From positions 3,906,001 to 3,970,000 of the forward strand of contig NZ_CP033906.1 of NCBI RefSeq assembly GCF_003816055.1: a DNA stretch of 64,000 nucleotides, read 5' to 3'. The notes under the pieces were generated by a model that was not told where the DNA came from, did not search any database, and worked only from the letters and a program-made list of their open reading frames with translations. A program made the translations under genes and the position numbers. Origin of the DNA: Bacillus sp. FJAT-42376 (lineage in GTDB: Bacteria; Bacillota; Bacilli; Bacillales; Bacillaceae). This document shows positions 1 to 8,085 of the stretch, one piece after another (the first letter of the stretch is position 1; each line of letters opens with the position of its first letter).

Positions 1-540
1 TCCTAGTCTTTTTTCACGCAGGTCATCAAGCAGTGCGGTCAGATCGGTATCTTTTGCCGTATAGAGCTTTACCTTAAATTCTTTTTCTCTTAGCCTTCTT
101 ATCACAAATTTTTCGAGAAGGACCGGAAGAATTTTTACTCCCGTAAAAATAAATACCACGCCGGCCAGCGCTTCAAAATAAAAACCTGCTCCAATGGTAA
201 TCCCGATAGCTGCAGATGCAAAAACAAGAGCGGCCGTTGTCAGTCCTGAAATGACTTCGTTGTGTCTTCTTAGTATGACTCCGGCACCTAAAAACCCAAT
301 TCCGCTTATCACATAGGAGGGAATCCGTCCCGGATCCATGGGACGGGAATAGGCTTCTGAATACTGAAAGGCCGACTCATAGGAAACGACCGTCAGCAAG
401 CAGGCGGTGACTGAAATAATCAGACATGTTTTTAAGCCCAGGGGTTTTCCTTTTAATTCTCTTTCCAAACCGATAATAATGCCTGCAGCGGCTGCAAAAC
501 TCAGCTTCAGCAGCACATTGAAATGGATTATTTCATCCAT
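1..540 (-). CDS. MgtC/SapB-family membrane protein (3' end outside window)
   Basis: Reading leftwards from an ATG at 540 the frame stays open to the window edge, giving 180 residues without a stop. It shows several hydrophobic segments and the MgtC-like stretch ISGIGFLGAGVILRR near residue 90, followed by a soluble tail that begins with VKLYTAKDTDLTALLDDL. MgtC/SapB relatives are small polytopic membrane proteins linked to magnesium homeostasis and ATP synthase control in enterics; the role in Bacillaceae is not settled. A purine-rich ribosome site lies directly upstream of the start. The family assignment is from the motif; function is inference. Confidence 0.85.
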   Translation of the reverse strand, partial: MDEIIHFNVLLKLSFAAAAGIIIGLERELKGKPLGLKTCLIISVTACLLTVVSYESAFQYSEAYSRPMDPGRIPSYVISGIGFLGAGVILRRHNEVISGLTTAALVFASAAIGITIGAGFYFEALAGVVFIFTGVKILPVLLEKFVIRRLREKEFKVKLYTAKDTDLTALLDDLREKRLG

Positions 541-753
541 TTCCCTCCCCCCCTTTCCCATCACTTATCTAAGTATATAAAGGAAGGGGGGGAATTATTT
601 GTTCTGACAAGCAGGAATAGAGAAAGTTAGCGGGGATGCTTTGCATCAAAAACGATTGCATCCTTCATACAAAATAGGTCTTTGGAATCATATGATAGCT
701 TTATAGACTGCCGATAGTAAAAGAGAGTTTCTATATCTGAGAGGAGTTACAGC

Positions 754-2247
754 ATGAAAACAAGCGTAAGAAAAGGATTACTGATTGCGGGTCTGCTTTC
801 TGCAACAGTGTTTGGTTCCTTTTCCTCTGGAGCATTGACAGTAGCCGCGGCCTCCCAGCAAGGGGTTGTGAAAGCGGATGTTCTCAATGTACGATCGGCT
901 GCATCCATAAATTCTTCCATTGTTATGCAAGTGAAACACAATCAGGCTGTTCACATCCTGGACCAAAAATCAGGCTGGACGAAGATTCAATCCGGAAAGA
1001 AAACAGGATGGGTAAAAAGCTCTTACCTAAACGTCAAACAAGTTACGGCAGCGGCATTAAAAACCGCCAAAGTAAATGCTTCCTCTTTGAATGTTCGTTC
1101 CACCCCAAGCACATCAGGCAAAGTGGTTATGACCCTGAAAAGGAATGCCTCCGTTACATTAATGAAGACACAAAATGGCTGGTCCCAAGTGTCAGCCAGC
1201 GGCAAAACCGGCTGGGTGAATGCTAAGTATCTGACTGCTTCCGGAACACCTGCAGCTCCTGCACCGGTTAAAACGGAGGAGAAACGGGTAACGGCAGAAA
1301 CGTTAAATATAAGAGCCACAGCCGCTTCAAACGGAAAAGTGCTTGCTTCATTGAAGAAAAATGAGATTGTTACCGTATTGAAAACTCAGGGGACATGGTC
1401 AAACATTAAGACCAGCAAAGGAATTACCGGGTGGGCCGCTTCGCAGTATCTCGGGAGTGTCACTGCTCCCCCTGCTGTGGAGACTCCCGCCGGCTTTGCC
1501 TATCTGAATACAGATTCCAATATACGTTCTGGCCCCGGGACAAGCTCGCCTGTCATCCTTACGCTTAAAACAGGAACAAAGCTGCAAACATTTGAGAAAC
1601 AAAAGGACTGGACGAAAGTTAAAATTCCCGATGGCCGGACAGGCTGGGTATCAAACAAACTGATTTCTGCCGGGCAAATCGAGACGCCGGTGCCTGAGAG
1701 TCCAACAGGGGTTCTTACCGGAAAAGTCATTGTCGTGGATGCCGGACATGGCGGATATGACCCCGGAACAAGAGGCAGTTTTACACTTGAAAAATCCCTG
1801 ACACTCACCAGTTCTCAACTGCTTGTAAAAAAGCTTCAAAACGAAGGCGCCAATGTTAAATTCACCCGGAATTCGGATACATATCCCCTCCTTAGTGAAC
1901 GGGCTGCCTTAAGCAACAAAAGCAAAGCGGACGCCTTTATCAGCATCCATTATGATTCCGGCGGTCTGAAAGCGACGGGAATTTCCACCTTCTACTACAC
2001 ATTTGCGAAAGACAGCCTGCTTGCCTCAAAGGTCCATCAAAATGTTTTGGCTGCTGTGAAGCTTCCGGACAGAAAGGCATCCTATAAAAATCTTCAGGTA
2101 TTGAGGGAAAATAAATATCCTTCGATTTTGGTAGAGCTCGGATTTCTCTCCAACCCTGCTGAAGAACGGCTGATAACCACCTTTGACTACCAGGAAAAGG
2201 CGACAAATGGAATTGTGCAAGGACTGAAGAGTTATTTTACTAAGTAA
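754..2247 (+). CDS. Secreted N-acetylmuramoyl-L-alanine amidase with four SH3 repeats
   Basis: This 497-residue protein has a signal peptide (cleavage near AAAS, about residue 33), four bacterial SH3 (SH3b) cell-wall-binding repeats at roughly 35-95, 105-160, 178-236 and 247-305, each with an LNVRS/NIRSGPG-like start and a GWV end, and a C-terminal Amidase_3 domain from about 320. Zn-site motifs are visible: VVDAGHGG, the Glu in TLEKSL, SIHYDS, and the catalytic Glu in VELGFLSN. It cleaves the MurNAc-L-Ala bond of peptidoglycan and acts in the wall. The layout matches B. subtilis YrvJ-type amidases. Start chosen at ATG behind GAGAGGAG. Monocistronic, followed by a strong terminator. Confidence 0.95.
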   Translation: MKTSVRKGLLIAGLLSATVFGSFSSGALTVAAASQQGVVKADVLNVRSAASINSSIVMQVKHNQAVHILDQKSGWTKIQSGKKTGWVKSSYLNVKQVTAAALKTAKVNASSLNVRSTPSTSGKVVMTLKRNASVTLMKTQNGWSQVSASGKTGWVNAKYLTASGTPAAPAPVKTEEKRVTAETLNIRATAASNGKVLASLKKNEIVTVLKTQGTWSNIKTSKGITGWAASQYLGSVTAPPAVETPAGFAYLNTDSNIRSGPGTSSPVILTLKTGTKLQTFEKQKDWTKVKIPDGRTGWVSNKLISAGQIETPVPESPTGVLTGKVIVVDAGHGGYDPGTRGSFTLEKSLTLTSSQLLVKKLQNEGANVKFTRNSDTYPLLSERAALSNKSKADAFISIHYDSGGLKATGISTFYYTFAKDSLLASKVHQNVLAAVKLPDRKASYKNLQVLRENKYPSILVELGFLSNPAEERLITTFDYQEKATNGIVQGLKSYFTK

Positions 2248-2250
2248 AAA

Positions 2251-2295
2251 AAGCTTCTCTACCTGTTCATACACAGGCAGGGAAGCTTTTTTTTT
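2251..2295 (+). terminator. Rho-independent terminator of the amidase gene
   Basis: Inverted repeat AAGCTTC...GAAGCTT enclosing a second pairing ACCTGT/ACAGG and followed by a run of nine T residues, starting four bases after the stop codon. Confidence 0.9.
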
Positions 2296-2381
2296 GAACA
2301 CAAAACATTCTGCCTCCTGCACCTTTTTTTGGGTTTTTTATACACTGTTCAGTAACGACTGGGCCAAAGGAGAGGAAGAAA

Positions 2382-2897
2382 ATGAATGAAGAACTGCAAA
2401 AGCTCATCAACAGCCTCATTCAGATCGAGCATGTTTCATCTACGCTATATCTCGCCATGTCAGCCTATATGGGCAAGCTGAACTACACAGGGATGGAAGC
2501 ATGGCTTCGAATTCAATCAGAAGAAGAAAGACTTCATATGCTGAAGCTGATTGACTATCTCGTCGGCAAAAATGGAACGGTCCAGCTCAAAAGCATCCCG
2601 GATCAGCCAAGTGACTTCGGAACACCGCTTGAAACCTTTCAAAAAGTGCTCGCCCATGAACAATTTGTTACAAATGCTTATCGTCAGGCTTATCAATATG
2701 CCAGCCAGGCAGACCCGCAGGCTGCAGTCATCATTCAGGAGTTTTTAAGGGAACAAATTGATGAAGAAGCACAAAGCCAAACGATTGTGGACCGCTTGAA
2801 GCTTGCCCAGAATAATCCGTCAGCGCTTTTGCTCCTGGATCAGGAATTAGGGCAGAGAAAACCGGCAGCTGCCGGGGCCCCGCCTGCTGCCGGATAA
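2382..2897 (+). CDS. Ferritin-like iron storage protein
   Basis: The 171-residue protein has the ferritin four-helix pattern. A helix A glutamate (IQIEHVSSTLYL, Glu16) with the following Tyr, and the helix B ExxH pair (EEERLHML) match the di-iron ferroxidase centre of bacterial non-haem ferritins (FtnA). The Ala/Pro/Gly-rich tail PAAAGAPPAAG is likely disordered. It oxidises Fe(II) and stores iron in the cytoplasm. Start ATG is preceded by AGAGGAAG. It stands alone. No Fur box was recognised. Dps is less likely because the helix B ExxH is placed as in ferritin. Confidence 0.88.
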   Translation: MNEELQKLINSLIQIEHVSSTLYLAMSAYMGKLNYTGMEAWLRIQSEEERLHMLKLIDYLVGKNGTVQLKSIPDQPSDFGTPLETFQKVLAHEQFVTNAYRQAYQYASQADPQAAVIIQEFLREQIDEEAQSQTIVDRLKLAQNNPSALLLLDQELGQRKPAAAGAPPAAG

Positions 2898-2915
2898 ATG
2901 CTTGCTGTGTATAAG

Positions 2916-2955
2916 CCAAAGCATAAGCGGATGGAAGAGACCGTTTATGCTTTGC
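2916..2955 (+). terminator. Hairpin after the ferritin gene
   Basis: Fifteen-base arms CCAAAGCATAAGCGG and CCGTTTATGCTTTGC pair around a ten-base loop. The T-run after it is weak, so it may stop transcription poorly or mainly protect the 3' end. Confidence 0.6.
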
Positions 2956-3084
2956 TTGTTCTAATAATCCGCGCGACAGGGTCCCGATCCAAACTTTACA
3001 CTTAAATTTGTTTATTCTTCCGATTATCCCTTATAGTTAAATTATGTTTTAATCCTAAAATCACGGATAAGGGGGCAGATTGAC

Positions 3085-3612
3085 GTGAATATCAGAAAGA
3101 TGAAAGAAAGCGAAATAGAGCTTGTGCGGTCACAGCGGATAGAATGTTACAGCGAGTACCGAAACCTTGTTTCAGAATCTCACTGGAATGCTTTAGAAGG
3201 AACTCTTTCTTCAAATAAAGATGTAAGCAGCAATGCTGAAATCTTTGTAGCTGAAATAGAAGGCCGCGTTGCGGGAAGCATCGTCTTGTTCCCCGGAAAA
3301 TCAGATGCGTATGAATGGACAGTCAACTCACCGGATTATCCGGAAATTCGAATGCTCGCCGTCCATCGTGAATACAGAGGCAAGAAAATTGGACAAGCAT
3401 TAGTGCAGCACTGTATCGAAACTGCTGAAAAGCAAGGATATGCATATGTTGGATTACATACCGCAGATTTTATGAAAAGTGCGATGGCTTTATATACAAA
3501 GATGGGTTTTGAACGTGTTCCCGAGTTTGATTTTGAACCGGCTGATGATGGGGTAGTTGTGAAGGGTTTCAGGTATTCTCATCCTCATGTATTGGGAAAA
3601 CAGCACTCTTAA
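3085..3612 (+). CDS. GNAT-family N-acetyltransferase
   Basis: The 175-residue protein begins at GTG (ribosome site AAGGGGG eight bases upstream). The GNAT fold is shown by IRMLAVHREYRGKKIGQAL (motif A, acetyl-CoA pyrophosphate loop R/Q-x-x-G-x-G/A variant, about residues 90-110) and by a C-terminal ALYTKMGFERV motif. Substrate is not evident; small-molecule amines or peptide N-termini are typical. A single gene, closed by a perfect 14-bp hairpin shared with the convergent VOC gene. Confidence 0.9.
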   Translation: MNIRKMKESEIELVRSQRIECYSEYRNLVSESHWNALEGTLSSNKDVSSNAEIFVAEIEGRVAGSIVLFPGKSDAYEWTVNSPDYPEIRMLAVHREYRGKKIGQALVQHCIETAEKQGYAYVGLHTADFMKSAMALYTKMGFERVPEFDFEPADDGVVVKGFRYSHPHVLGKQHS

Positions 3613-3652
3613 CAGCAGTACCCTCCACTATCATTTAGGGTACTGCTGTTTT
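3611..3652. terminator. Bidirectional terminator between GNAT and VOC genes
   Basis: Perfect 14-base arms AACAGCAGTACCCT / AGGGTACTGCTGTT starting at the acetyltransferase stop codon, with T-rich sequence on the right; it lies between convergent genes. Confidence 0.85.
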
Positions 3653-3672
3653 AATTGCGGTTTATTGGCTCT

Positions 3673-4053
3673 TCACTTTTTTTCCATTACAGCAAAGTAA
3701 TTTTCTTCAGGATCTGCAAAGTTAAATACTCTTCCTGAAGGCATATGGACGATTTCTCCAACCGTCACCTTCTTGCTGGATAAGTCGCTGTATAATTGAT
3801 CCAGATTTTCAGAAAAAAACAGGAAAGAAGGAGTGCCAAGATTTAGTTCCGGCGACATTTTTGCAATGACTTCTTTATTGTGCAGAACAATCGTGGTTTC
3901 TGAATCCGTTGCCGGAGCGATTTCTATCCATCTCATTCCCTGTCCGTTATCCTCTTCAGAAATGACGTGAAACCCCGCCTTCTCCGTCCAAAACTTCACT
4001 GCCTCATCCTGATTATTCACATACAGCATAATTTGTCCAAGTTTATGGATCAT
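3673..4053 (-). CDS. VOC-superfamily (glyoxalase/bleomycin-resistance-like) protein
   Basis: The 126-residue protein has the paired beta-alpha-beta-beta-beta layout of the vicinal oxygen chelate fold: MIHKLGQIMLYVNNQDEAVKFW at the start and FADPEENYFAVME at the end. Members are metal-dependent lyases, isomerases or dioxygenases, or antibiotic-binding proteins. No specific substrate can be read from the sequence. The ribosome site GAGGAG lies upstream of the ATG at 4053. Transcribed alone. Confidence 0.88.
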   Translation of the reverse strand: MIHKLGQIMLYVNNQDEAVKFWTEKAGFHVISEEDNGQGMRWIEIAPATDSETTIVLHNKEVIAKMSPELNLGTPSFLFFSENLDQLYSDLSSKKVTVGEIVHMPSGRVFNFADPEENYFAVMEKK

Positions 4054-4260
4054 TTCAGCTCACTCCTCTTATTTTTAGAAAATTCAAATACCTCAAACTC
4101 CAGTTTACAATTTTTGTTTTGAAACGAGCAATACAAAAAGGAGATTTTGAAAAAATTGTTCCTCCATTATGACGTAAGCGTATGTTCAATGTGCCATCCC
4201 GCGTTTAATAGACCGACAAAGGGGAAGAAGTTGTAAAAATACTAGAAGTGAGGGAATTAT

Positions 4261-4740
4261 ATGGATTTCATTCAGAGGACCATCGAATTGGCACGTAAAA
4301 ATGTTGAAGAAGGAGGCAGACCTTTCGCTTGTATCATTACCCGGGGCGATGAAATGATTTCCGAACGCACGAATCAGGCCGCTCAAACGAATAATCCAAC
4401 TGCCCATGCCGAGATTCTTGCTATCCAGGATGCTTGCCAAAAGCTGGGCACCGAACATTTAAAAGACTGCCAAATCTATATTTTGGCAAGCCCTTGTCCT
4501 ATGTGTCTTGGCGCCCTATACTACTGCAGTCCGGAAAAAGTGACATACATTGTTTCAAGAGATGAATACAAAACCTATTATCGGGATGACCGGAAATACT
4601 TCGAAATCGAAAATTTTTACGATGAATTCAGCAAAACCATTGAAGACCGCCGTCTTCCAATGGAAAAAGCAGAGCGTGAAGATGGATTGGATCCTTATAA
4701 GCAATGGAATGAGATACACGGAACGGTGCATGCCACATGA
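4261..4740 (+). CDS. guaD: Guanine deaminase-like / CMP-dCMP-type nucleoside deaminase
   Basis: The 159-residue zinc enzyme has the cytidine-deaminase-fold motifs PTAHAEI (HAE, ligand His and proton-shuttle Glu, about residues 48-50) and CPMCLGALYY (PCxxC zinc cysteines, about 78-81). The C-terminal block with IEDRRLPMEKAEREDGLDPY resembles the domain-swapped tail of B. subtilis GuaD (156 residues), which converts guanine to xanthine. Assignment to guanine rather than another base is by overall similarity and so is tentative. The start ATG follows GTGAGGG. No purine riboswitch was recognised upstream. Confidence 0.78.
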   Translation: MDFIQRTIELARKNVEEGGRPFACIITRGDEMISERTNQAAQTNNPTAHAEILAIQDACQKLGTEHLKDCQIYILASPCPMCLGALYYCSPEKVTYIVSRDEYKTYYRDDRKYFEIENFYDEFSKTIEDRRLPMEKAEREDGLDPYKQWNEIHGTVHAT

Positions 4741-4775
4741 CCAAATTAGGAACGGATAGACATCATGCTTAAAAG

Positions 4776-4800
4776 GCCCGAATTATTTCGGGCTACTTTA
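4776..4800. terminator. Short hairpin between convergent genes
   Basis: GCCCGAA / TTCGGGC with a four-base loop, with A-rich left and T-rich right flanks; a weak bidirectional terminator between the deaminase and the 430-residue protein. Confidence 0.55.
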
Positions 4801-4807
4801 GCTGATC

Positions 4808-6100
4808 TTAAGCGTGTTCAATTGATTTGAAAGTATCAGGTGTTAAATACGGATCTTCCACAATATTTTCCATACCTTTTAACAGCAGCCAGTCCAAGTA
4901 CATAAGTAAGCGATCTAATTGGGCTAAGAGTTCGGATTCGGTTGTGAAAGAAAATGATTCTTCACCCCCTGGCGATATATTCAATTTGAGTTCTTTCCTC
5001 CATCGATCTAGAATCGTTGAGAGTTCGAATACTTCCCCTTTATAACGAATGAAAGCTCTGATGATTGCCAGTCCAGACATATGTTCTATTACAATAATGG
5101 AATCGCCCGATTCATATTGTATTTCTCCCCCATGTACAATATCGGGACTAAACTTCGTCCTGGAATATCCTTTTTTTTTAAGAAAAGAATCACATCTGCT
5201 TTTATATAAATTGTCTACGTTCCCAATCGTTATTTGATGATTACTAAGATATTCTTCCATTCTTTTAATAAAGAGGTAGCCTTCTCTTTCCAAGAGATGA
5301 CTAAGTTCTTTTTTGTTTTTGTATTCTATGATTAAATGAAGCTTTTTTTTAATCAATTCTCTTCCCGTTTCTTCGCTTGAATTTGGAGTTCTGAATCCAA
5401 TTCTCAATGTATTTTTTTCACACACATCATAAAATGCTGTATATTTAAAATTTTCTTTGTATTTATTTAAATAGACCATATAGTCATTTGACAGTTCAGG
5501 ATCTAGATGAAAACCTAATTCATCTAAATTTTCTTTAAATAAACTCAAAACATGATCGTAAAAACTAGATTTCTTTTGATTGGAACTAATTATTTTTATA
5601 TTTTCTTCTTCAAGCATTGTACTGCCCCATTCACTAAGTGAGGTGTAACAAATTCCATCCACTTTCTCAAAGTCAAATGCTTCTTTAAATAGATCGGCAA
5701 GGAAAAACTCTTGCCCCACCGGGTCCCCGTTCAGGATCTCCATCATTTTTTGGTATGAAGCCTGTTTATACGCTATGTTTTGAAGAGTTTCCAGCCCTTC
5801 TTGAATATCTTTTACTTCAATTTCTTCAAAAGTTAAGGTTAATTCTGACATCATTTTTCCGCTTTTATAAAGACGGAACCCCCAAAAAAAGTCTTCCGCA
5901 TATTCATAACAAAAAGCATACGTATCCAGTTTCTTTGATAGCGACTTTGCCAAAACATCCAATTCTTCCAGATTAAATACTGCTCCCGTCCAATCAGAAT
6001 TTATTGGAACTAAAAAACCAGAATAAATCTGTTTTCTGCTAGACAACTGAATTTCCTTTATTTTCTTATTAATAATGATTACGTTTGTCTGCTCGCTCAC
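4808..6100 (-). CDS. Hypothetical protein, 430 residues, unrecognised
   Basis: I do not recognise this family. The product is acidic, soluble and rich in Lys/Glu/Leu, without a signal peptide, membrane segment or obvious nucleotide-binding motif. Its middle (about 190-300) is Lys-rich and predicted helical (ELIKKKLHLIIEYKNKKEL). Near 310-360 it has an alternating pattern ending SIIVIEHMSGLAIIRAFI. The start is GTG at 6100, with GGAGTG upstream. Base composition is AT-richer than the flanking housekeeping genes. It lies just outside the left att copy of the ssrA island, so it may be accessory too. No function is proposed. Confidence 0.75.
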   Translation of the reverse strand: MSEQTNVIIINKKIKEIQLSSRKQIYSGFLVPINSDWTGAVFNLEELDVLAKSLSKKLDTYAFCYEYAEDFFWGFRLYKSGKMMSELTLTFEEIEVKDIQEGLETLQNIAYKQASYQKMMEILNGDPVGQEFFLADLFKEAFDFEKVDGICYTSLSEWGSTMLEEENIKIISSNQKKSSFYDHVLSLFKENLDELGFHLDPELSNDYMVYLNKYKENFKYTAFYDVCEKNTLRIGFRTPNSSEETGRELIKKKLHLIIEYKNKKELSHLLEREGYLFIKRMEEYLSNHQITIGNVDNLYKSRCDSFLKKKGYSRTKFSPDIVHGGEIQYESGDSIIVIEHMSGLAIIRAFIRYKGEVFELSTILDRWRKELKLNISPGGEESFSFTTESELLAQLDRLLMYLDWLLLKGMENIVEDPYLTPDTFKSIEHA

Positions 6101-6216
6101 TGCAGTTCACTCCTTTCCCATGAATAAAGTTTACTATAAATAAGAAATGTAATTTATAGGAAATAAAAAATTTTGTCTATAATAACTAATCCTGCGGAAG
6201 TATCCAAAAACACAAA

Positions 6217-6244
6217 AAAGGAAGGAGCCTCTGGCCCTTCCTTT
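6217..6244 (-). terminator. Hairpin downstream of displaced ssrA 3' end
   Basis: AAAGGAAGG / CCTTCCTTT arms. On the minus strand this is followed by a T-run, so it would end leftward transcripts. It lies just beyond the left att copy and may be the terminator that originally followed ssrA before the island inserted. Confidence 0.6.
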
Positions 6245-6262
6245 GATTATTTACACATATTT

Positions 6263-6319
6263 TACATAAAAACTAAAACCACCAAAGTATGTATTGGTGG
6301 AGACGGTGGGAGTCGAACC
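6263..6319. repeat. Left attachment site: 57-bp duplicate of ssrA 3' end
   Basis: These 57 bases are identical to 16157-16213, which includes the tmRNA 3' terminus (CCA end, acceptor arm, part of the T-loop in antisense) and its terminator. Identity stops abruptly on both sides. It is the displaced 3' end of ssrA left by site-specific integration, so it marks the left edge of the island. Confidence 0.93.
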
Positions 6320-6596
6320 ACCCTATCTTCAAAATACTATAACAGCAATATTTACAGTGGTTTTAGGCTAACATTAAAATTGCTTGACTACGTTTGAAAA
6401 TAATTACGTTGCGGGGGCAATGTGTACAAACCTGTATGTTTACTCTGATCTTTATAGGTTTGAGGCCGAGGTTTTTCATCATTTTTTAAAAGTCATTCCA
6501 AAATATTTCTTTAATATTTTCGTTAGGACTTTTGCATATATGAAGAAAAAATTTTAATCGTCCTCTAATTAGAGGATAATCATTTGTTCCCATAAT

Positions 6597-6622
6597 AAAA
6601 AGCACCCCGAAGGATGCTTTTT
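6597..6622 (-). terminator. Terminator of the NPCBM surface protein gene
   Basis: On the minus strand AAGCATCC-TTCGG-GGTGCTT followed by T residues, immediately downstream of the stop at 6627. Confidence 0.85.
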
Positions 6623-6626
6623 TATC

Positions 6627-7478
6627 TTATTTTATAATTACATTAGCAAAATTGATAACTCCATTATCTATTTGACCATCTTCACAAGTAATTTTTAGCT
6701 TTTGTACATTCGTAACATCTAAATCTACTGAAGTTGGCAGGTCATCTTTAGCTAAATCATATGAAGCAAGTAATTTTTCATCTCCATAAATTTTGAAGTG
6801 ATGGGATCCCCAGTTACTTCCATCCGCAAATCCTAGGAGACCTGTAATATGAGTATATTGTTTGTTTAAATTAAATACCATATATTCATCAATACCTGAC
6901 CAGAACATACTATAACCTTTATTATAAGTTTTACCACCCATAGTCATTTCTTTATTTAATGAGGGTTCATATGTATAATTAAAAGGACTTATTACATCTG
7001 ACATATATGTTGTGCCATTAGGATCAGTTCCTAAAAATACAGTATCGCTTTTTTTGTTATAAGAAGAATGGCTATTTATTAGATTTGCCATAAGATCGAT
7101 TGGAGCATATCTAACACCTTTGAAACTTAATAATGCTGGGACAGAAGTTTTTCCATATTCATATGTTCCACTATGGACAAAACCTTGATACGCTAGTTTT
7201 GAACTTAAAGGAGTACCTGCATTTGCTTTGTATTTGCTAATATCCTTATCCTTTTGAGATATTTGAGATTTTAAGCTACCAACTTGCGTTTTATAGCTAT
7301 TAATTTGTTTGTCTTTAGCAGCCAAAAGCTTTTTATTTGACGCAATTGTAGCCTGCAAAGATTTAATTTGCTTCTGCAAAGCAGAAACCGATACACTTGC
7401 TTCTGTTACATTTGTGGAAAAGAGTGTACCAATTACAAAAGCAAGTGCTAATAAAAATACCAGACTTCTTTTTCTCAT
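6627..7478 (-). CDS. Secreted coiled-coil protein with NPCBM-like carbohydrate-binding module
   Basis: The 283-residue product has a signal peptide (basic start MRKRS, hydrophobic core to about residue 25). A coiled coil at about 30-85 follows (heptads of Leu/Ile with Gln, Lys, Ser), then a short segment FKGVRYAPIDLMANLI that resembles copper-amine-oxidase N-terminal-like repeats. The C-terminal domain from about 165 (KEMTMGGKTYNKGY, FNLNKQYTHITGLLGF, KITCEDG) has the pattern of NPCBM carbohydrate-binding modules. Likely located on or outside the cell surface, binding a polysaccharide. It is the first gene inside the ssrA island. Its leader carries a c-di-GMP-I riboswitch. Module assignment is from motif pattern. 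Confidence 0.8.
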   Translation of the reverse strand: MRKRSLVFLLALAFVIGTLFSTNVTEASVSVSALQKQIKSLQATIASNKKLLAAKDKQINSYKTQVGSLKSQISQKDKDISKYKANAGTPLSSKLAYQGFVHSGTYEYGKTSVPALLSFKGVRYAPIDLMANLINSHSSYNKKSDTVFLGTDPNGTTYMSDVISPFNYTYEPSLNKEMTMGGKTYNKGYSMFWSGIDEYMVFNLNKQYTHITGLLGFADGSNWGSHHFKIYGDEKLLASYDLAKDDLPTSVDLDVTNVQKLKITCEDGQIDNGVINFANVIIK

Positions 7479-7510
7479 TTACTGATCCCCCAGATTTTGA
7501 AATTTGGAAA

Positions 7511-7543
7511 ACAAAAATAGACATATCGATTCCCGAATGTCTT
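7511..7543 (-). terminator. Expression-platform terminator of the c-di-GMP riboswitch
   Basis: On the minus strand AGACAT...ATGTCT forms a hairpin followed by ATTTTTGTTTT, directly after the aptamer and before the start codon of the gene at 7478. This is the usual place for a transcription-terminating expression platform. Confidence 0.75.
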
Positions 7544-7548
7544 TATAC

Positions 7549-7640
7549 AGTCCGGTAGCTGGCTGGCATAATCATCTCTGACTTTAGCCCCTAAAGCTTT
7601 GCGTCCCAACCTTTCAATTGGTTTGCCTTTTTCAATCTTT
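7549..7640 (-). promoter_or_regulatory. Cyclic di-GMP-I (GEMM-I) riboswitch aptamer
   Basis: The minus strand shows the conserved GEMM-I blocks in order: GGCAAACC (7620-7627), a GAAA tetraloop, GGGACGCAAAGC (7596-7607), the tetraloop-receptor-like GGGGCTAAAG and the closing CAGCTACCGG (about 7552-7562). The spacing fits the class I c-di-GMP aptamer. It sits between a sigma-A promoter and a terminator hairpin in the leader of the NPCBM surface protein gene, so that gene is expected to respond to c-di-GMP. Whether ligand turns it on or off was not determined. Confidence 0.88.
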
Positions 7641-7667
7641 ATTCTATGGTTAGATTTTCCAAGTTTT

Positions 7668-7696
7668 ATTATACAAGGGTATATTTCCTAATGCAA
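7668..7696 (-). promoter_or_regulatory. Sigma-A promoter for the riboswitch-surface protein transcript
   Basis: On the minus strand TTGCAT (7691-7696), a 17-base spacer and a perfect TATAAT (7668-7673), about 30 bases upstream of the aptamer. Confidence 0.85.
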
Positions 7697-7743
7697 CATA
7701 ATTTAGTATATTATTCCTAAAAAGTAGTTATTCAGACATATTT

Positions 7744-8048
7744 ATCGAGTAGGAAGGAGTGATTAACTCCCGACCTCTCACACCACCGTACGTACGGATC
7801 CGTATACGGCGGTTCAATTTTATTCTAGGCATTTACTTTCATATAGTGTTTCATTCCAGAGACTAGCCAGAATGCGGCTAGTCTTTTGTTTGTAATGGTT
7901 GTGGTTAATATCCACGAGTAAGCCGTGCGGGCCACCCCTTTGCTTGTGTGGCTGTTTTTGTATGCCTGATTACGGCTCATCCCCAGCTTGATTAAGTTCT
8001 TGCGGCGGTTTTTAGCTGTCTTCCACTTTTTCCAGATGCACATAGAAA
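7744..8048 (-). mobile_element. Truncated group II intron (3' part: maturase tail and domains V/VI)
   Basis: Minus strand 7744-7825 carries the typical 3' end of a bacterial group II intron: a domain V-like hairpin (AACCGCCGTATACGG...CCGTACGTACGGTGG) followed by a domain VI-like stem GGGAGTTAATCACTCC and an end near CTACTCGAT. Upstream (7825-8043) is the end of the intron-encoded protein. The 5' part of the intron is gone: the IS21-type element begins at about 8049, and no matching 5' intron sequence was seen beyond it. Confidence 0.82.
7825..8043 (-). pseudogene. C-terminal fragment of group II intron reverse transcriptase/maturase
   Basis: Seventy-two residues remain: WKKWKTAKNRRKNLIKLGM and SWILTTTITNKRLAAFW match the C-terminal region of group II intron maturases of the LtrA type. 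The reverse transcriptase domain is missing because the element is cut by the IS21-family insertion. Confidence 0.82.
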
Positions 8049-8085
8049 TGCTAATTTAAATATGTACAATCTTGCTTGAATAAAG

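Noticed and set aside
4081..4260. Purine riboswitch upstream of the guanine-deaminase-like gene
   Set aside because: The conserved purine-aptamer loop sequences (TATA...GGATATGG...) are not present.
6263..6319. A second tmRNA or tRNA gene
   Set aside because: Only the last part of the 3' half is present; sequence diverges at the T-loop and there is no 5' acceptor strand.
6173..6397. Plus-strand ORF of 74 codons
   Set aside because: It runs through the left att copy, which is tmRNA sequence.
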